Positions 1-11,100 of a DNA stretch of 64,000 bases are shown piece after piece. The translations under genes were made by a program, and so were the position numbers. The stretch covers positions 186,001-250,000 of the forward strand of contig JANVFP010000027.1 of assembly GCA_027919835.1 (NCBI GenBank). Reading direction: 5' to 3'. Numbering within the stretch: position 1 is the stretch's first letter; each line of letters starts with the position of its first letter. Origin of the DNA: Lentinula raphanica (lineage: Eukaryota; Basidiomycota; Agaricomycetes; Agaricales; Omphalotaceae). Under the pieces are notes generated by a model, which saw only the letters and a program-made list of their open reading frames with translations, had not been told where the DNA came from and ran no database searches.

Positions 1-1218
1 TTGTCTGTCAAGATTCTTGTGGCCACCCCTACAATTACTAGCTCCAATGCTAGTCCAGTAGTAATGCAAGTTTCTACCCCAATCACTGCGACTTGGTTTC
101 TCGAGGATAGCGATGCCACCATGTCAGGTTCTGGATTTACTATGGCCCTACTCAATGATGTGTCCCGCGTCGGAGAAGTTACAGAATGGTCTACAATCAT
201 TGAACCGAGTGGAAAGAGTACTGGGATTGTACAGCCGATGCCAACAGCCACTGGGTATGCCCCCTCTATCTCATATCTATCACTGTTGGTTGATCAGTGA
301 GATTACGGGGAATATAGGCCTCATCGGGTTGAGGTTATCCCTTCTGGACGTAGTTCCAAGTGAGCGGCACCGACTGCCTGTATATCCCATCTCAACCAAA
401 GCTTCATGTGTATACAACAGCGATGAGGGCGCGCACAGCACACCCACTTTCCAAATCGGTCTGTGAGTCTTATTTTTCTTCTTCACATTAATGATGCACA
501 ACAGGCGAAAAATAACACGAAAAATAATTTCCTATACGAACAGCTCGGATGATTCTAGTGGTGATAGTGAAATCAACAGCAATACACAGTCACCCTCTGG
601 CCCTCCTGACCCGTCTAGGTAAGGTTACATGCTCCCGACCATGACATATGATCAAAGCTCACTCAGGACATTAGTACTCGAATCCAAACCACAGTCACAC
701 AAACAAATACCCTCAGTACCGTAATATCGACTCGGAATACACAGTATCAGCCATCGACTCCCAGCCCCAGTTCCACACCCTCGGTTTCCCATCCAACCCA
801 ACCTTCTTCACTTTCTACTAAATACCTCATCATTACCCTCGCGCTTGCTGCCACGTTTGGGACAATTCTGATTATGCTTATAATGGTTTTCCTTGTGCGT
901 CGTAGTCGTCGACGTCGCTTAGATAATTCCTTCCCTCTTCATGACCCGTTTATGATACTACCAAACCAAGTTACAGATCCGGGGCAACCTCTTTCGGACT
1001 CGAAACAGGGCAGCGATATGGAATTGAGGAAGGAAGGAAGAAGAACTAACACACTAGATTTCAACGAACACAGGCAAAAGGGGCTCGGAGGAGGGATTCC
1101 CCGTACGATGGAACATGAACAGCCTGAGGCGGGCCTTCATCCATCTGCTCCAAAAGTGGAACCCAGAGCGCCTCAAAGAGATTCGGATATGGCGACTTTG
1201 ATAGGATCTGAAGGTTGA
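1..1218 (+). CDS. Partial Ser/Thr-rich single-pass membrane protein (3' part)
   Basis: The gene enters from the left edge, so its N-terminus is not visible. Bases 1-260 are open and read as an ectodomain-like stretch. A later exon ends at 618, an intron with GTAAGG..ATTAG runs 619-674, and the last exon (675-1218) continues in frame. The last exon gives a Ser/Thr/Pro-rich stalk, one hydrophobic segment at about 816-892 (IITLALAATFGTILIMLIMV), and a basic stop-transfer run RRSRRRR. A polar cytoplasmic tail of about 100 residues ends in MATLIGSEG. This layout, a low-complexity stalk, one helix and a charged tail, is common in basidiomycete surface proteins of unknown role. The exons between 260 and 507 are uncertain. 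No catalytic domain is visible and I do not assign a function. Seen: the helix and stalk. Inferred: cell-surface location. Confidence 0.6.
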
Positions 1219-1947
1219 TGACTTACGGTTCAGTGAGTTGAAAGAGAGGGAAAAGAAGCACTTAGCCGTTGTACTCGATCCTTTGAATGGTTCAAACGAA
1301 CGAGTACGAGTACTGTAACAGCCATTCAAGAACATGTTGAACTTTTCCGTATAAAAATATTTTTACAGATATAAAAAGAGAACTAGCATAGCATCAGGAA
1401 GAATCAATGAGATACGAAAACAAGAAAACGAAAACAAGAACACCAATCGTCGTTGCGTGGTCAACGTTTGACACCAATGAAAACTCCAAAAGTGCATACG
1501 CGATCCAGATATGTAGCATCTGTGGGTCGAATTTGTCCAGACATCGATATAGAGTTGACGCTCCGCACGTCTGTGTCCACCTTTCGAGGCCAGTTATAAT
1601 GTCTGTCTTTCTCTTTCTCTCTCTTTCGTCGTGCGCCTTCTCGTGAACTTGCTCCGGTGGTGTAAAAGAAAAAAAGTCCAATGGCTAAAGTGTTCCGTGA
1701 ATATCCGAACGATCAACAAAGAAATCACGGCATAGCCTACGCACCATCTGACAAGCCCAGAACCCACACCATTTCTTCCATAACGCATATCCATCATAAA
1801 CGAGGAAACCAGTAGCAGAGAAGGAGAATGAGATGAGACAGAGAATGAATGAATGTGTGCTGCGAAATCCTGATGAGATTCCCTCGTTCTAGTAACCAAA
1901 TATAGGTTCCAATGCATTGAAGGGGTCAGAACTTTCTTTAAGGTTCC
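1219..1947. other. Tail-to-tail intergenic region
   Basis: This lies between the membrane-protein stop and the stop of the PIN-domain gene on the other strand. It holds a CT-rich microsatellite around 1603-1630 and AT-rich 3' untranslated sequence. Short open frames on both strands show no family resemblance and no consistent splice structure. I see no gene here. Confidence 0.5.
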
Positions 1948-3259
1948 TTAGGTATCGGGATCGAGTTTTTCGCCGCGCGCAAGGACTCTGACAGCTTTAC
2001 TATCAGGACGTTGGACCATTTCCATCATAGCCAAGACAGCAGGCGAACGTTCGACGAGACCACCCTTCAACTTGTCAGCCTCGCTAGTAGGAGCTCGACG
2101 GCCACCCTTGTGACTTTGCATCCTCTTCGGTCGATCTTCTCCTTCCGAGGAGTTCCGGAAATTCCCCGGTACCCCGGAATAACCGTTCGATTTGAGAGTA
2201 GATTGGGATGAAGGCGTACCCGGCTTGAGGTCCAAAACAGATATGCCAGCCTTTGCCGCCCATTGGCTGACGTGAGATCCCAATGTACGGGGCTCGTGCT
2301 TATTGGCGTGGGCATGATGGGTAGGTGCCGGCAATGGAACGGGAGTCAACAAAGCTGCAGCATTCCCATCTGCATCCGGGAGTTTCGTGGTAGAGCTCAA
2401 AGGAGATGCCGTCACAGTGGTACACACGGCTAAGACGATTTTCGGCTTTGCTCCGCCCGGACTAGTAGACGAAGAAGCATTCTCCACTTCCCATCGAGCG
2501 CAGCAGATAGTGCGCCGCACCCATTCCGGACAAGTCTGAGGGGTGTTTTTAGTGTCTGGGGAATCAGAACCGAGCTGGAAGTCGATAGAGTCCCAGAGGA
2601 TGAAGGCTTCGTCTCGTTGTACCCGGATTCGTGGATTGTTGCCGACTTGGGCCTCGAGAATTCGGGATGCTGCGCGAGCTCTCTGAGCAAGTGAATTGGT
2701 ACCCTTCTTGAGCAAGTCCAGAGTATTCAAAGCTGTAAGACGAAGCTGTTAAAACAGATTCTTCCCAATCACTGAACAGCCTCAGACTAACCTTCCAGCG
2801 GAACAATAACAACTTCCTCTCGACCGTGCTTACACCACTTCTTCAGATGATTCAACGCATGAATCAACACACTCGCATCGACGATGACAACGTCAGCATC
2901 CTTCTCCTGGGGTTCATGAGACCTCCTTTTGTTACCCTGATCCGATTTAGGACTGTCCCTATCTTTGAATAACGATTGCAAGTCACCATCTCGTTTCGGA
3001 GTGACTGCTCTGTTGGATCGTTTCGGTATCGTTTGATGAGGACTATTGGTATTTCCTGAGCCATATTTCGAAGCCCTTTCTCTCCAATTTCCAGAAGAGG
3101 AACCATGGGGATTGCCGATAGACTTTTCGAGCTGTTCCACTTGGTGGTTCAAGAAAGCAGCGCCCAAAGCGCGAGACATGGCTATCTGTGGAGGAGACCA
3201 ATCGTAATGAGATCTTTCAGAGGTGAAAGCCAATAACCACAAACCTTAGCGTCCGCCAT
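1948..3259 (-). CDS. PIN-domain protein
   Basis: Three exons join in frame: 3259-3245, 3185-2792 and 2732-1948, giving 397 residues. The first exon is only five codons (MADAK), followed by a 59-base intron and then IAMSRALGAAFLNHQVEQLE. At about residues 105-185 there is a PIN-like fold start: DVVIVDASVLIHALNHLKKW with the acidic VDAS motif. A conserved block follows (VPLEALNTLDLLKKG, then RILEAQ and FILWDSIDF). PIN domains are Mg-dependent RNase-like folds. The first aspartate is clear; the remaining acidic residues need an alignment. The C-terminal half is low-complexity, basic and Ser/Pro-rich. Fungal relatives are mostly annotated only as PIN-domain proteins, so the target RNA is unknown. 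It is transcribed towards the membrane-protein gene. A longer open frame exists upstream of the chosen ATG, but the short first exon fits the splice signals better. Confidence 0.75.
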
Positions 3260-3740
3260 TCTAGAGGATGATGGTAGGATGACAAGAGAGTTGATCCACC
3301 CGCAGCGGAAAGCGTTAATGCATGCTGAGTCAGCAGCTCCTATGATTGGTAAACCGTGACTTACACTTTCAATCAACTCTCCACTTCGAACAGAAACTTT
3401 CACAGCGTATAAGCCTATAGCTTACAACAAACCTTCTTGAAGAGATTCATGTAGACTGGTTTGTCACTGCAAGAAATTTTCAAGATCAACCTCTGGTCAT
3501 TGAACGGCTTTTACGATTAGTCTCTACCCAATCCGATTCAAAATGGAATAATCAAGGAATAATAGCTTGTCAAATACGCGAACGGTACAACACTGGACTT
3601 TTTTTGCTAACTTCTTTATAGTTTAACGTTGTCCTCCTTAGTATGCAACAGCTATCAAGTTCATGCACCGACGATGTCATCCAAGATGGTATGCCTTCTG
3701 TTAAATATAGGGTACAATACTCAAACGTACTTATTTTGAC
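3260..3740. other. Intergenic region
   Basis: This lies between the start of the PIN-domain gene and the stop of the CBM1 gene. It should hold the PIN-gene promoter. A short open frame extends to about 3403 upstream of the PIN ATG but shows no conserved sequence. No other gene is evident. Confidence 0.45.
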
Positions 3741-4555
3741 TTAGCACAAGCAATCCAAGTGCAGCGAAGTCAATGAGCATGTCTGCCCTGATGGAGAGTC
3801 ATTGCCTGTCTGCAAATATAGGCTATAGACCGAGGCGTCCTCTGTGGCACATGTAAGGAAGTTCAGTTGTCGAGGGTCGGTTTCAATAATAGTATCTCCT
3901 TCGAGCCCCCAATCCGTAGTCGTTGCCGTGGGTCCAAATGTCAGAGCTTGATAGCTAACCGTTGTGTCGGAAGTGTCGACATTAAGATAAAGGGTGGTCC
4001 CATTCTCGCCGGGTACGGATATCGTAGTTCCAATTGCGAAATATCCTGAAGACGATTCGGGACCAAGGACAGCTGATCCGTCTGTAGATGTCAAAAGGTT
4101 GGTAAGGCATTGGGACAGAATTCAACGAAACCAGACAGACCGCTATTTTGAAGATAGAAGTGGTATGTAGGATCCTGATCAGAACGGATTTGCGACCCCG
4201 TAGGTGTGGGACCGGTAGACGTGCTACTTCCCGTTGTTGAGCTCACACTGGTGATGGTGGCGGTGGGTGTGGAAGAGGCAGTGCCAGGGATACATTGCGA
4301 GTAGTCTGTAGTGCATGTCAGATTTTCAACGCAGAACAGTGAGCATTCTCAGAAAACTTACACGTGTTTGTTTCGACACAAGTGTATCCTGCAACACAAG
4401 TGGTGGATCCAGACCTATATAAAGATGTAACAGAATGGCAATGGTTCAACGGCGGTCACTTACCACCCTATTCCTCCGCATTGTCCCCAGGCAGGGGATT
4501 GCGCTCGTACAGTAGCGAAAGCAAGAACAGCTGATAGCACAATAAGGCACTTCAT
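3741..4555 (-). CDS. Secreted protein with N-terminal CBM1 cellulose-binding module
   Basis: Four exons join in frame: 4555-4464, 4414-4362, 4305-4141 and 4081-3741, giving 216 residues. Residues 1-18 are a signal peptide (MKCLIVLSAVLAFATVRA). A textbook fungal CBM1 follows: WGQCGGIGWSGSTTC, then CVAGYTC and YYSQCIPG, with the expected cysteines and the aromatic residues that stack on cellulose. A Thr/Ser-rich linker leads to a C-terminal domain of about 120 residues beginning with YHFYLQNSDG and containing several cysteines. I do not recognise that domain; it has no visible glycoside-hydrolase signature. The protein should be exported and bind cellulose or chitin-like polymers. Whether the C-terminal part is catalytic is unknown. 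CBM1 is common in filamentous plant-degrading fungi and much rarer in yeasts. The extreme C-terminus could change if another intron is present. Confidence 0.85.
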
Positions 4556-4914
4556 GATACCTGAACTTAGCGGTAGTACAGGCAGCAGCCGCCCTTATAT
4601 AAAACGCGTCGCGGAGAAAGGCAGGAAAACATTCGGTTCGAGTTCATTTTGAATATTGTTCGGAAGATTGTACGCTGGCTAAAGCTCGGAGGTGTATCTG
4701 TGAGCGGTCATAGATGTGAGTTATTGAATGACTATCGAGGAAGAAGCATTTTGTCCTTGATCAGAAGACAGAGAAGGAGAATCAGCCTGCTGGCACTGGC
4801 AGCAGCTACAACCTACAACGGCCGTGGCCCATGACATCATGATCGTTCAGAGAAGAGCAATGTTGTGACAAGGTCACAGCCAGTGTGACGTGACAGTACT
4901 TCCTCAAAACCTTG

Positions 4915-6940
4915 ATGAACGATTTAGGTCCGTTGATTTCTACCGGTTCCGTAATTCGACCTCATATTTCGAATCACAGTGGCCATATTCCATGCCTCAT
5001 TCCACCCAACTAGAGGGAACATTATAGACTGGTCATTGAAAGCAAGCGAAGGTACCAAATAACATCAATTTTACACGAAATTACCTGATCCAGGTTGTTG
5101 CAGACCTCAACCTCGACAATATCGAATTCAATGCGCTTCCTAGCGGTTTACATCTAATAGAACAAGACACTGTGTAAGTGGGCCTTTGCAAACAGCTCAC
5201 ATCTCTGATTCCAATATATTTCGATTAGTTACTTCTCGAAGGATGGTCACCAAGGTGTTTGCGCTTTCCGGCGGGTCAAATCAACAGAAGCAGGTCACAG
5301 AGGCTTTCGTCTGTCATCTCTCGGCGTCGTGCTCGCGAAATCCACAAGGCCTAAACCCTGGCGTCATGTGGCTGCTCTCAAGAACCTTATAGTTATGCTT
5401 TACGCTCGGATGGAGGTTTCAGACACGTTACAACCTTCCGAAACGGATTATCAGCCTTCAAGAACGTATTTCGAGGAACACAAAGTTAAAGCAGTTGATC
5501 TTGGTGGAGCAGGAGATTGGTCAGGTTGGAGCCATGAGCTAGACGGGGTATGTAACACGATCCCATAACAATCTGCACCGATGAACGTTCTTCTTCAGGA
5601 AAACAGCAATCCTTCAATCATGAATCCAACGTTACATCTTCCTCATCTTCTCCGCATACTTGGACCCTCTACCCTCACTCTATATAAGCATGTCATCGGG
5701 AGGAAGAGAATCCTCATCTACACGCTACCTCCAGTGGAAGCCGCTTGTATACTTTGTCACGTCGCAGCTGACTTCTGCTACGAACAGCAAGTTGACTCGA
5801 CATCTAATCGTCTACCTGGAAAGAACAAGGGCGGGATTGATGTTCTCGGCATGATCACACTAAGCGATGTTGATCGACTACAGGCCGAGAGCAAATCCGG
5901 GAGAGGATGGATTGCTTGCACCACAGATGCGATATTCCTTGAGCGACCGTCCTACTATGATCTCCTCATCGATCTCACAACCTCAACGCCTAATAAAGCA
6001 ACAAGACCCACGTTCTATTCCTCTCGACCCATATATTCACAACAAGCATCTAGTTCAAGAGGTCCGACACATCGTCTCTCTGCCATACGCTTTGCTTGGA
6101 GTGACGTAAAACTGGTACGACAAGCCTTCTATATCTCATAAGTGCCTTGCTAATACACCTCTTCAGTGGTACGAATTAGACCGAATTCTCCAGCTGGACT
6201 CTTCGACATGTCATTCTACCAGTCACTCTTGCTGTACTCCAGGGCTGAGTGACATACCCGACCCAAAGTCAAAACTCACCAATTCTTGGACTGATGTATG
6301 GCGCGTCTATGAAGACGTATGTCTTGTTTGCGCCGGTCTTTGGATAGGTTCGTGGAGAGGCAACTCTATACAGTCTTACTCGACATCGAATGGTGCCGAG
6401 AACTGGGGTTCAATCCGCTTGGAGGGCGACGATGATCTCACTCTGAATACAATCGCCGCCAGCTCTGAAGGAGGTCAGATCCGTACTCTGGGGGCAGGCA
6501 TCGAAGGTAGACCGTCCACGAGTTCTCTCACGAACAAACCGATGCGAAAGAGTAGTGGGATGTTCTTGGGGTCGGGCAAGGCATCTTCGAGTGCGACCAC
6601 GCCCATACCCGATGCCGATGCAGATTCATCAACTCCGACAGAATCGGAACGCGAAGACATGCAGCTACGAACGACGCTGGCGCTTCTTCAGACGTTCCAT
6701 GCTCACACATCTTTCCAATTATCGACTCTGGAATCGTTGCTTCCTCCGCTGGACGATAGACCAAACCACACGATTTACCTCGCGCCGAAGGATATTCTCG
6801 CGTTTGAGCTGGGCCCGTTCAGCTCAGTGGACGAAAGATATCTCGATTGGTTGGTCTCAGAATATGGTGGTGGCGCTATCCTCGTTGTCAAGCGAGGATG
6901 GAAGGATCTGTTTGGCATCGTATTCGGCTATGGTTGTTAA
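4915..6940 (+). CDS. DENN-type protein of the LCHN/DENND11-like family
   Basis: Six exons join in frame: 4915-4927, 4980-5051, 5104-5173, 5229-5547, 5599-6114 and 6167-6940, giving 587 residues. The start is a four-codon exon (MNDL) that leads into VAIFHASFHPTRGNIIDWS. Other conserved blocks are NALPSGLHLIEQDTVYFSKDG, GVCAFRR, SSLGVVL and RPWRHV, then ILIYTLPPVEAA near residue 200. A third block reads GWIACTTDAIFLERPSYYDLL. These match the layout of the fungal LCHN/DENND11-type proteins (DUF2347/DUF4484), distant DENN proteins linked to membrane traffic and Rab regulation. The C-terminal part carries a Ser/Thr-rich insert followed by an alpha-helical end. Every exon junction keeps frame and matches the family pattern, so the model is strong. 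Function is inferred from the family only. Confidence 0.82.
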
Positions 6941-8148
6941 AAGTACGCTCACACTATGACCCGCCATCCTTTCATCCATCCATCCATCCAGTGATTTCTT
7001 TTGCGATTATACCTGATTATACCCTATTATACCCTCCTACCAGGGCAGGCCAGCGCCCAGGATCATTATATCATTCTGTAACATCCACTGTATCAAAATT
7101 TAGATGACTAATCGTTTCAAAGTTCAGAAACCCTGGAATTGGCTAGAATTGGCCTGAACAAAATGGATCTTGCTAACGTATCACACCGGAACAGACCCTA
7201 GCAGACCCTAGCAGACCCTATATTGCCACGAAAGGGTGACGAAATCAGAATAAGAATTTGACTACGACGGGTCCTTGCCGTCGTCGCTACCGACTCTCTT
7301 CCCGTCGGTTCAGGAGGGTTGAGAACTCACCCTGGCGTGGGTGATACATCTGCATGCGGCATGACTAGGGGACATGTTCATCCCGATTCCAGAGGACTAA
7401 GTTCGGATAAAGCTTTGGCCGAAATTCGCAAACTGACCATGTCTGGTTCGACCAAGATTTCTACATCTGTTGGTCGAAGTACAAGCAAAGAACTGTCCAA
7501 AATCTCGCCCAAAAACAACTTTTTGACTTGAAATTTTGACACAGAGAGTTCCAACACCATGATTCGAACAGAAGACGGGCGGCAAGGTAAGTCCGGCTCA
7601 GAAAAGGCTTTCCGAAAATTCAAATCATTTCGACATCGTTCTCACTGATTATGCGGTATCCTGGTGATACTATGTTCTCAGTGCGCCTTCCTCATCTTCC
7701 TCAATGTACTGGGTTCTGATTCTGATCCTACTTGTTTTCAAAAATGATAGAAAACGGCCGGTTCGTCATCACAAGCATCACTTATGTATATGCTCATATC
7801 AGTGAGTGACCTCCCGCAGGCTGACATTTTGCAGATTATATTCTCAACACAGTTTAAACCAACCCAAGCGAAGGGGGGGCAGAGTTAGAGCCCCGATGTT
7901 GCGTGTACGGCGTACTAAGGGCTCGTAAGGGTCTGTAAGGGTGCGTCTCTCAGTGTACCTTGTTTCCCTCTCAATGAATTGTCATCCTTTCTCACAATGT
8001 ATCTAACTCCACAGCCACTTCCCAAAGAATTCGTATACAATGGACTCTGAGCGTTATCACTATAAAGCGGACCAAAATTTGTCCCACTGTTTGCTCAACG
8101 AACCACTGCCAATTGTCCTCACAATCACACACCACAATCACACTGAAG
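6941..8148. other. Intergenic region upstream of the PKS gene
   Basis: About 1.2 kb lie between the DENN-type gene and the PKS start. It has small tandem repeats: CATC units near 6973-6990, TTATACC-type units near 7008-7035 and three GACCCTA decamers at 7191-7220. Open frames on both strands at 7319-7623 are short and unrecognised. The last 200 bases should contain the PKS promoter. I see no supported gene. Confidence 0.45.
7191..7220 (+). repeat. Three tandem copies of a 10-bp GCAGACCCTA-type unit
   Basis: Three consecutive decamers, (A/G)CAGACCCTA, are visible directly in the sequence. It is a simple short tandem repeat between genes with no assigned role. Confidence 0.85.
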
Positions 8149-11100
8149 ATGGAAGGTCCAACTTCTGAACGTGAAGCTCTGCATTCACCTGTAGCAATTG
8201 TATCGACCATTCCCAGTTATCGCTTGCCAATAACTGACTCTGCGATGTATAGGTTGGATTCGCTACCGAATTTCCAAGCGGCACGCATTCGGAGAAAAAC
8301 CTTTCACACCAGGACTTCTTTGACTTCCTATTAGAGAAACGAGACGCGTACGAACGAATTCCTTCAGACCGGTTTAATATAGGATCGTGAGTCATGGTTA
8401 TATCCACTCCATGTCCTGCACTAACCATAGTTCCAGCTGGATGGGCGACGGTCAAGGACAGATTGCTACTGAAATGGGCGCGTTCCTCAAACATCTCTCC
8501 CAATTCGATCATCTCGAGTTCGGTATCACTGCTAAAGATGCAAAGGCGATGGCTGTTGCTACCCGTAAATTAGTCGAGCTCTCGTTTCTAGCATTATTAG
8601 ATTCAGGAATCGATTATCGAGGCCGTAATGTGGGATGCTTTGTATCAGGAATAACGGCGGACATCTTGAGCGTGGCTGATGCGGTCAGTACCTGATACAG
8701 ATTCTCTATCTTCATGGAAGTCAGACTGATTCGGTCTCGGTTTTAGGATGAATTCGATGCAACAGGTTCATTTGCTGGAGGAAACTTCATGGTTGCGAAT
8801 AAAGTATCCTATCACTTAGACCTGCAAGGTTAGTCGGAAGTCCATTCGTAGTCTCATTCTTGAATGAACATGAATACTGCTTGTAAGGTCCTTCGATCCC
8901 TACGGACTCGGCGTGCAGTTCTACGCTGACAGCTCTTCATCTTGCCGTTCAATCACTTCGTGTCGGTGACTGCGAGTCTGCCGTCGTCGGCGGGTGTCAA
9001 GTAAACCATCGGTCAGTGCCAACAACAACAATCTCAGCTTCAGTCGTCTTACTCGTCTACCTGCCAAGATTCATTGATTGGATTCAGTACAGTCAAGGTG
9101 CTGTCCTAGCGCCAGACGGGAAGTGTAAACCTTTCGATGAATCCGCCAATGGGTTGGTCTAATATTCGAATGGCATTTTGCTTTCGCTGATAATTCTTTT
9201 GAAGCTTTTCGCGCGCAGAAGGGGCTGCATGTATCGTGGTCAAGCTCTTGGAGGACGCAATCAGGGATGGTGATCACATTTACGGAACGGTATGATTCAA
9301 CATCAGGTGGTGCGATTGAACGCTGGTTAACACAGTTTAACATTAGGTACTTGGAACAGGAATCAACTCGAACGGTTCTGCTGCGCCTGTAAGTGCACCT
9401 GTGGCAGCTGGCCAAGTGGGTGCGATGGAGAGAGCATTTCATGGTCTTCATCTACAGCCTAGTGAAGTTGATTATGTGGAAACTCATACGACAGGTGAGA
9501 GCGTTGATTTTCCCATAGGATCAAATACTGACTCAGCTCCTGCAATAAGGGACGGCAGCCGGTGATCCCGTAGAGGCAAATTGGGTTGGTGAAAAGTTTG
9601 GTCGCAAACAAGAGCTTATAATAGGCAGCGTTAAAGGCAATACAGGGTACGTCAATTCCACCTTAGCAAGTTTCGACCTCTAAGCTTGTCAAAGGCATTT
9701 AGAAATTGTTGCCTTCTTGGCCTCGCTTTCGAAAGTATGCTCGATGTTCCAGCATGGCGTGATCCCTCCAAATGTCAACTTGACGACATTGAACCCAGCA
9801 ATCAAATGGAAGGAGTACAATCTGCGTGTAGCGACAGAGATCACTCCACTCCCAAGACATAACTCAGATGTCCTTCCTGTAGTGTCTATCTGCAGCTCTG
9901 GTATCGGTGGCACGAATGGCCACGCTGTCATCGAGGCACCCCCTCCTCAGATTCCATATGTCGCAGAGATCTCGAATTCTCCTCTCCTCCTCATTGCAGG
10001 GGGTCTTTCACCTCGCTCCACCTCTGTCCTCGCCGAAGATCTGATCAAATTCGCCAAAGCGCACTCTGAAGATATTTCTGCTTTGTCTACAGTCTGTGCA
10101 CGTCGCGGTCGTTCAATGACATGGAGGTCATTTTCGATTTGTTCGCCGGATGGGTCTACGCATATGCCGTTCATCCAGCCTATGTTAGTACCGCGAAAGA
10201 AAACATTAGTTTTCATCTTGTCAGGTCAAGGTGAGATTTGGTTAAGTATTTTCCACTGTCCACGACTACTCACATATTCTCTACAGGTCCGCAACATTTC
10301 CAAAGTGAGTTCTACGTGAATAGCACTGTACAAAACCAATAGACTCAATAAATTGATGTAGTGGGTCGTCAATTGTTCAAAGCGTATCCTGTTTTCCGGC
10401 AGACTATTCTGCACTTGGATCATGTTCACGAAAGCATCGCTGGTCATTCCCTGATCACAAAGACCGGGTTGTTCGATAACGTTGTTGCAATCGAACCACA
10501 CATCACCGCCATATGGCCGATATCGACGATTCTCCCTGCGCTTGCAATGGTTCAAATAGCACTTATCGACCTCTTGCGCAGTGTCGGAATTACTCCAGAC
10601 GTTGTGGTCGGCCATTCTGCTGGGGAAACAGTCACGCTGTATTCGTCTGGGGCTTGCTCAAAAGAGATGGCCATGGAACTCGCTATCGCTCGGGGAAATG
10701 CCATGCTATCGACCACCAAAGGCGCTATGGCTGCTCTTTCATGCACACCCACCGAGGCGCAAAACATCGTTCTCAAAGTCGCAGGGCGAGATTTTGCCGG
10801 AAAAGTCGAGATCGCTTGTTACAATGACGACTACTCTGTCACCCTGTCCGGCCTCGATGAATACGTAGACCAGGCGATTATTCTTGCTGAAGAAAAAGGA
10901 ATCTTGGCCCGCAAGCTCCGTACTAGCGTCCCTGTCCATTCCTTACTCATGGAATCATGCTTCACCAGTTATAACAAGAACGTAGAAGCCGTTTTTGCTC
11001 GATATCCCGGGTCTCATACCCCGTCTATACCTACATTCTCCACGCTTACTGGCAAGCAGTGGGAGGCTAGCTTCAATGCTGACTACGTATGGCAGGGCGC

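Noticed and set aside
5581..6141. A separate 186-residue gene
   Set aside because: It is an internal exon of the DENN/LCHN-type gene; the frame continues from the exon before and into the exon after.
7319..7623. Small genes on either strand upstream of the PKS
   Set aside because: Short overlapping frames on both strands without family resemblance or splice signals.
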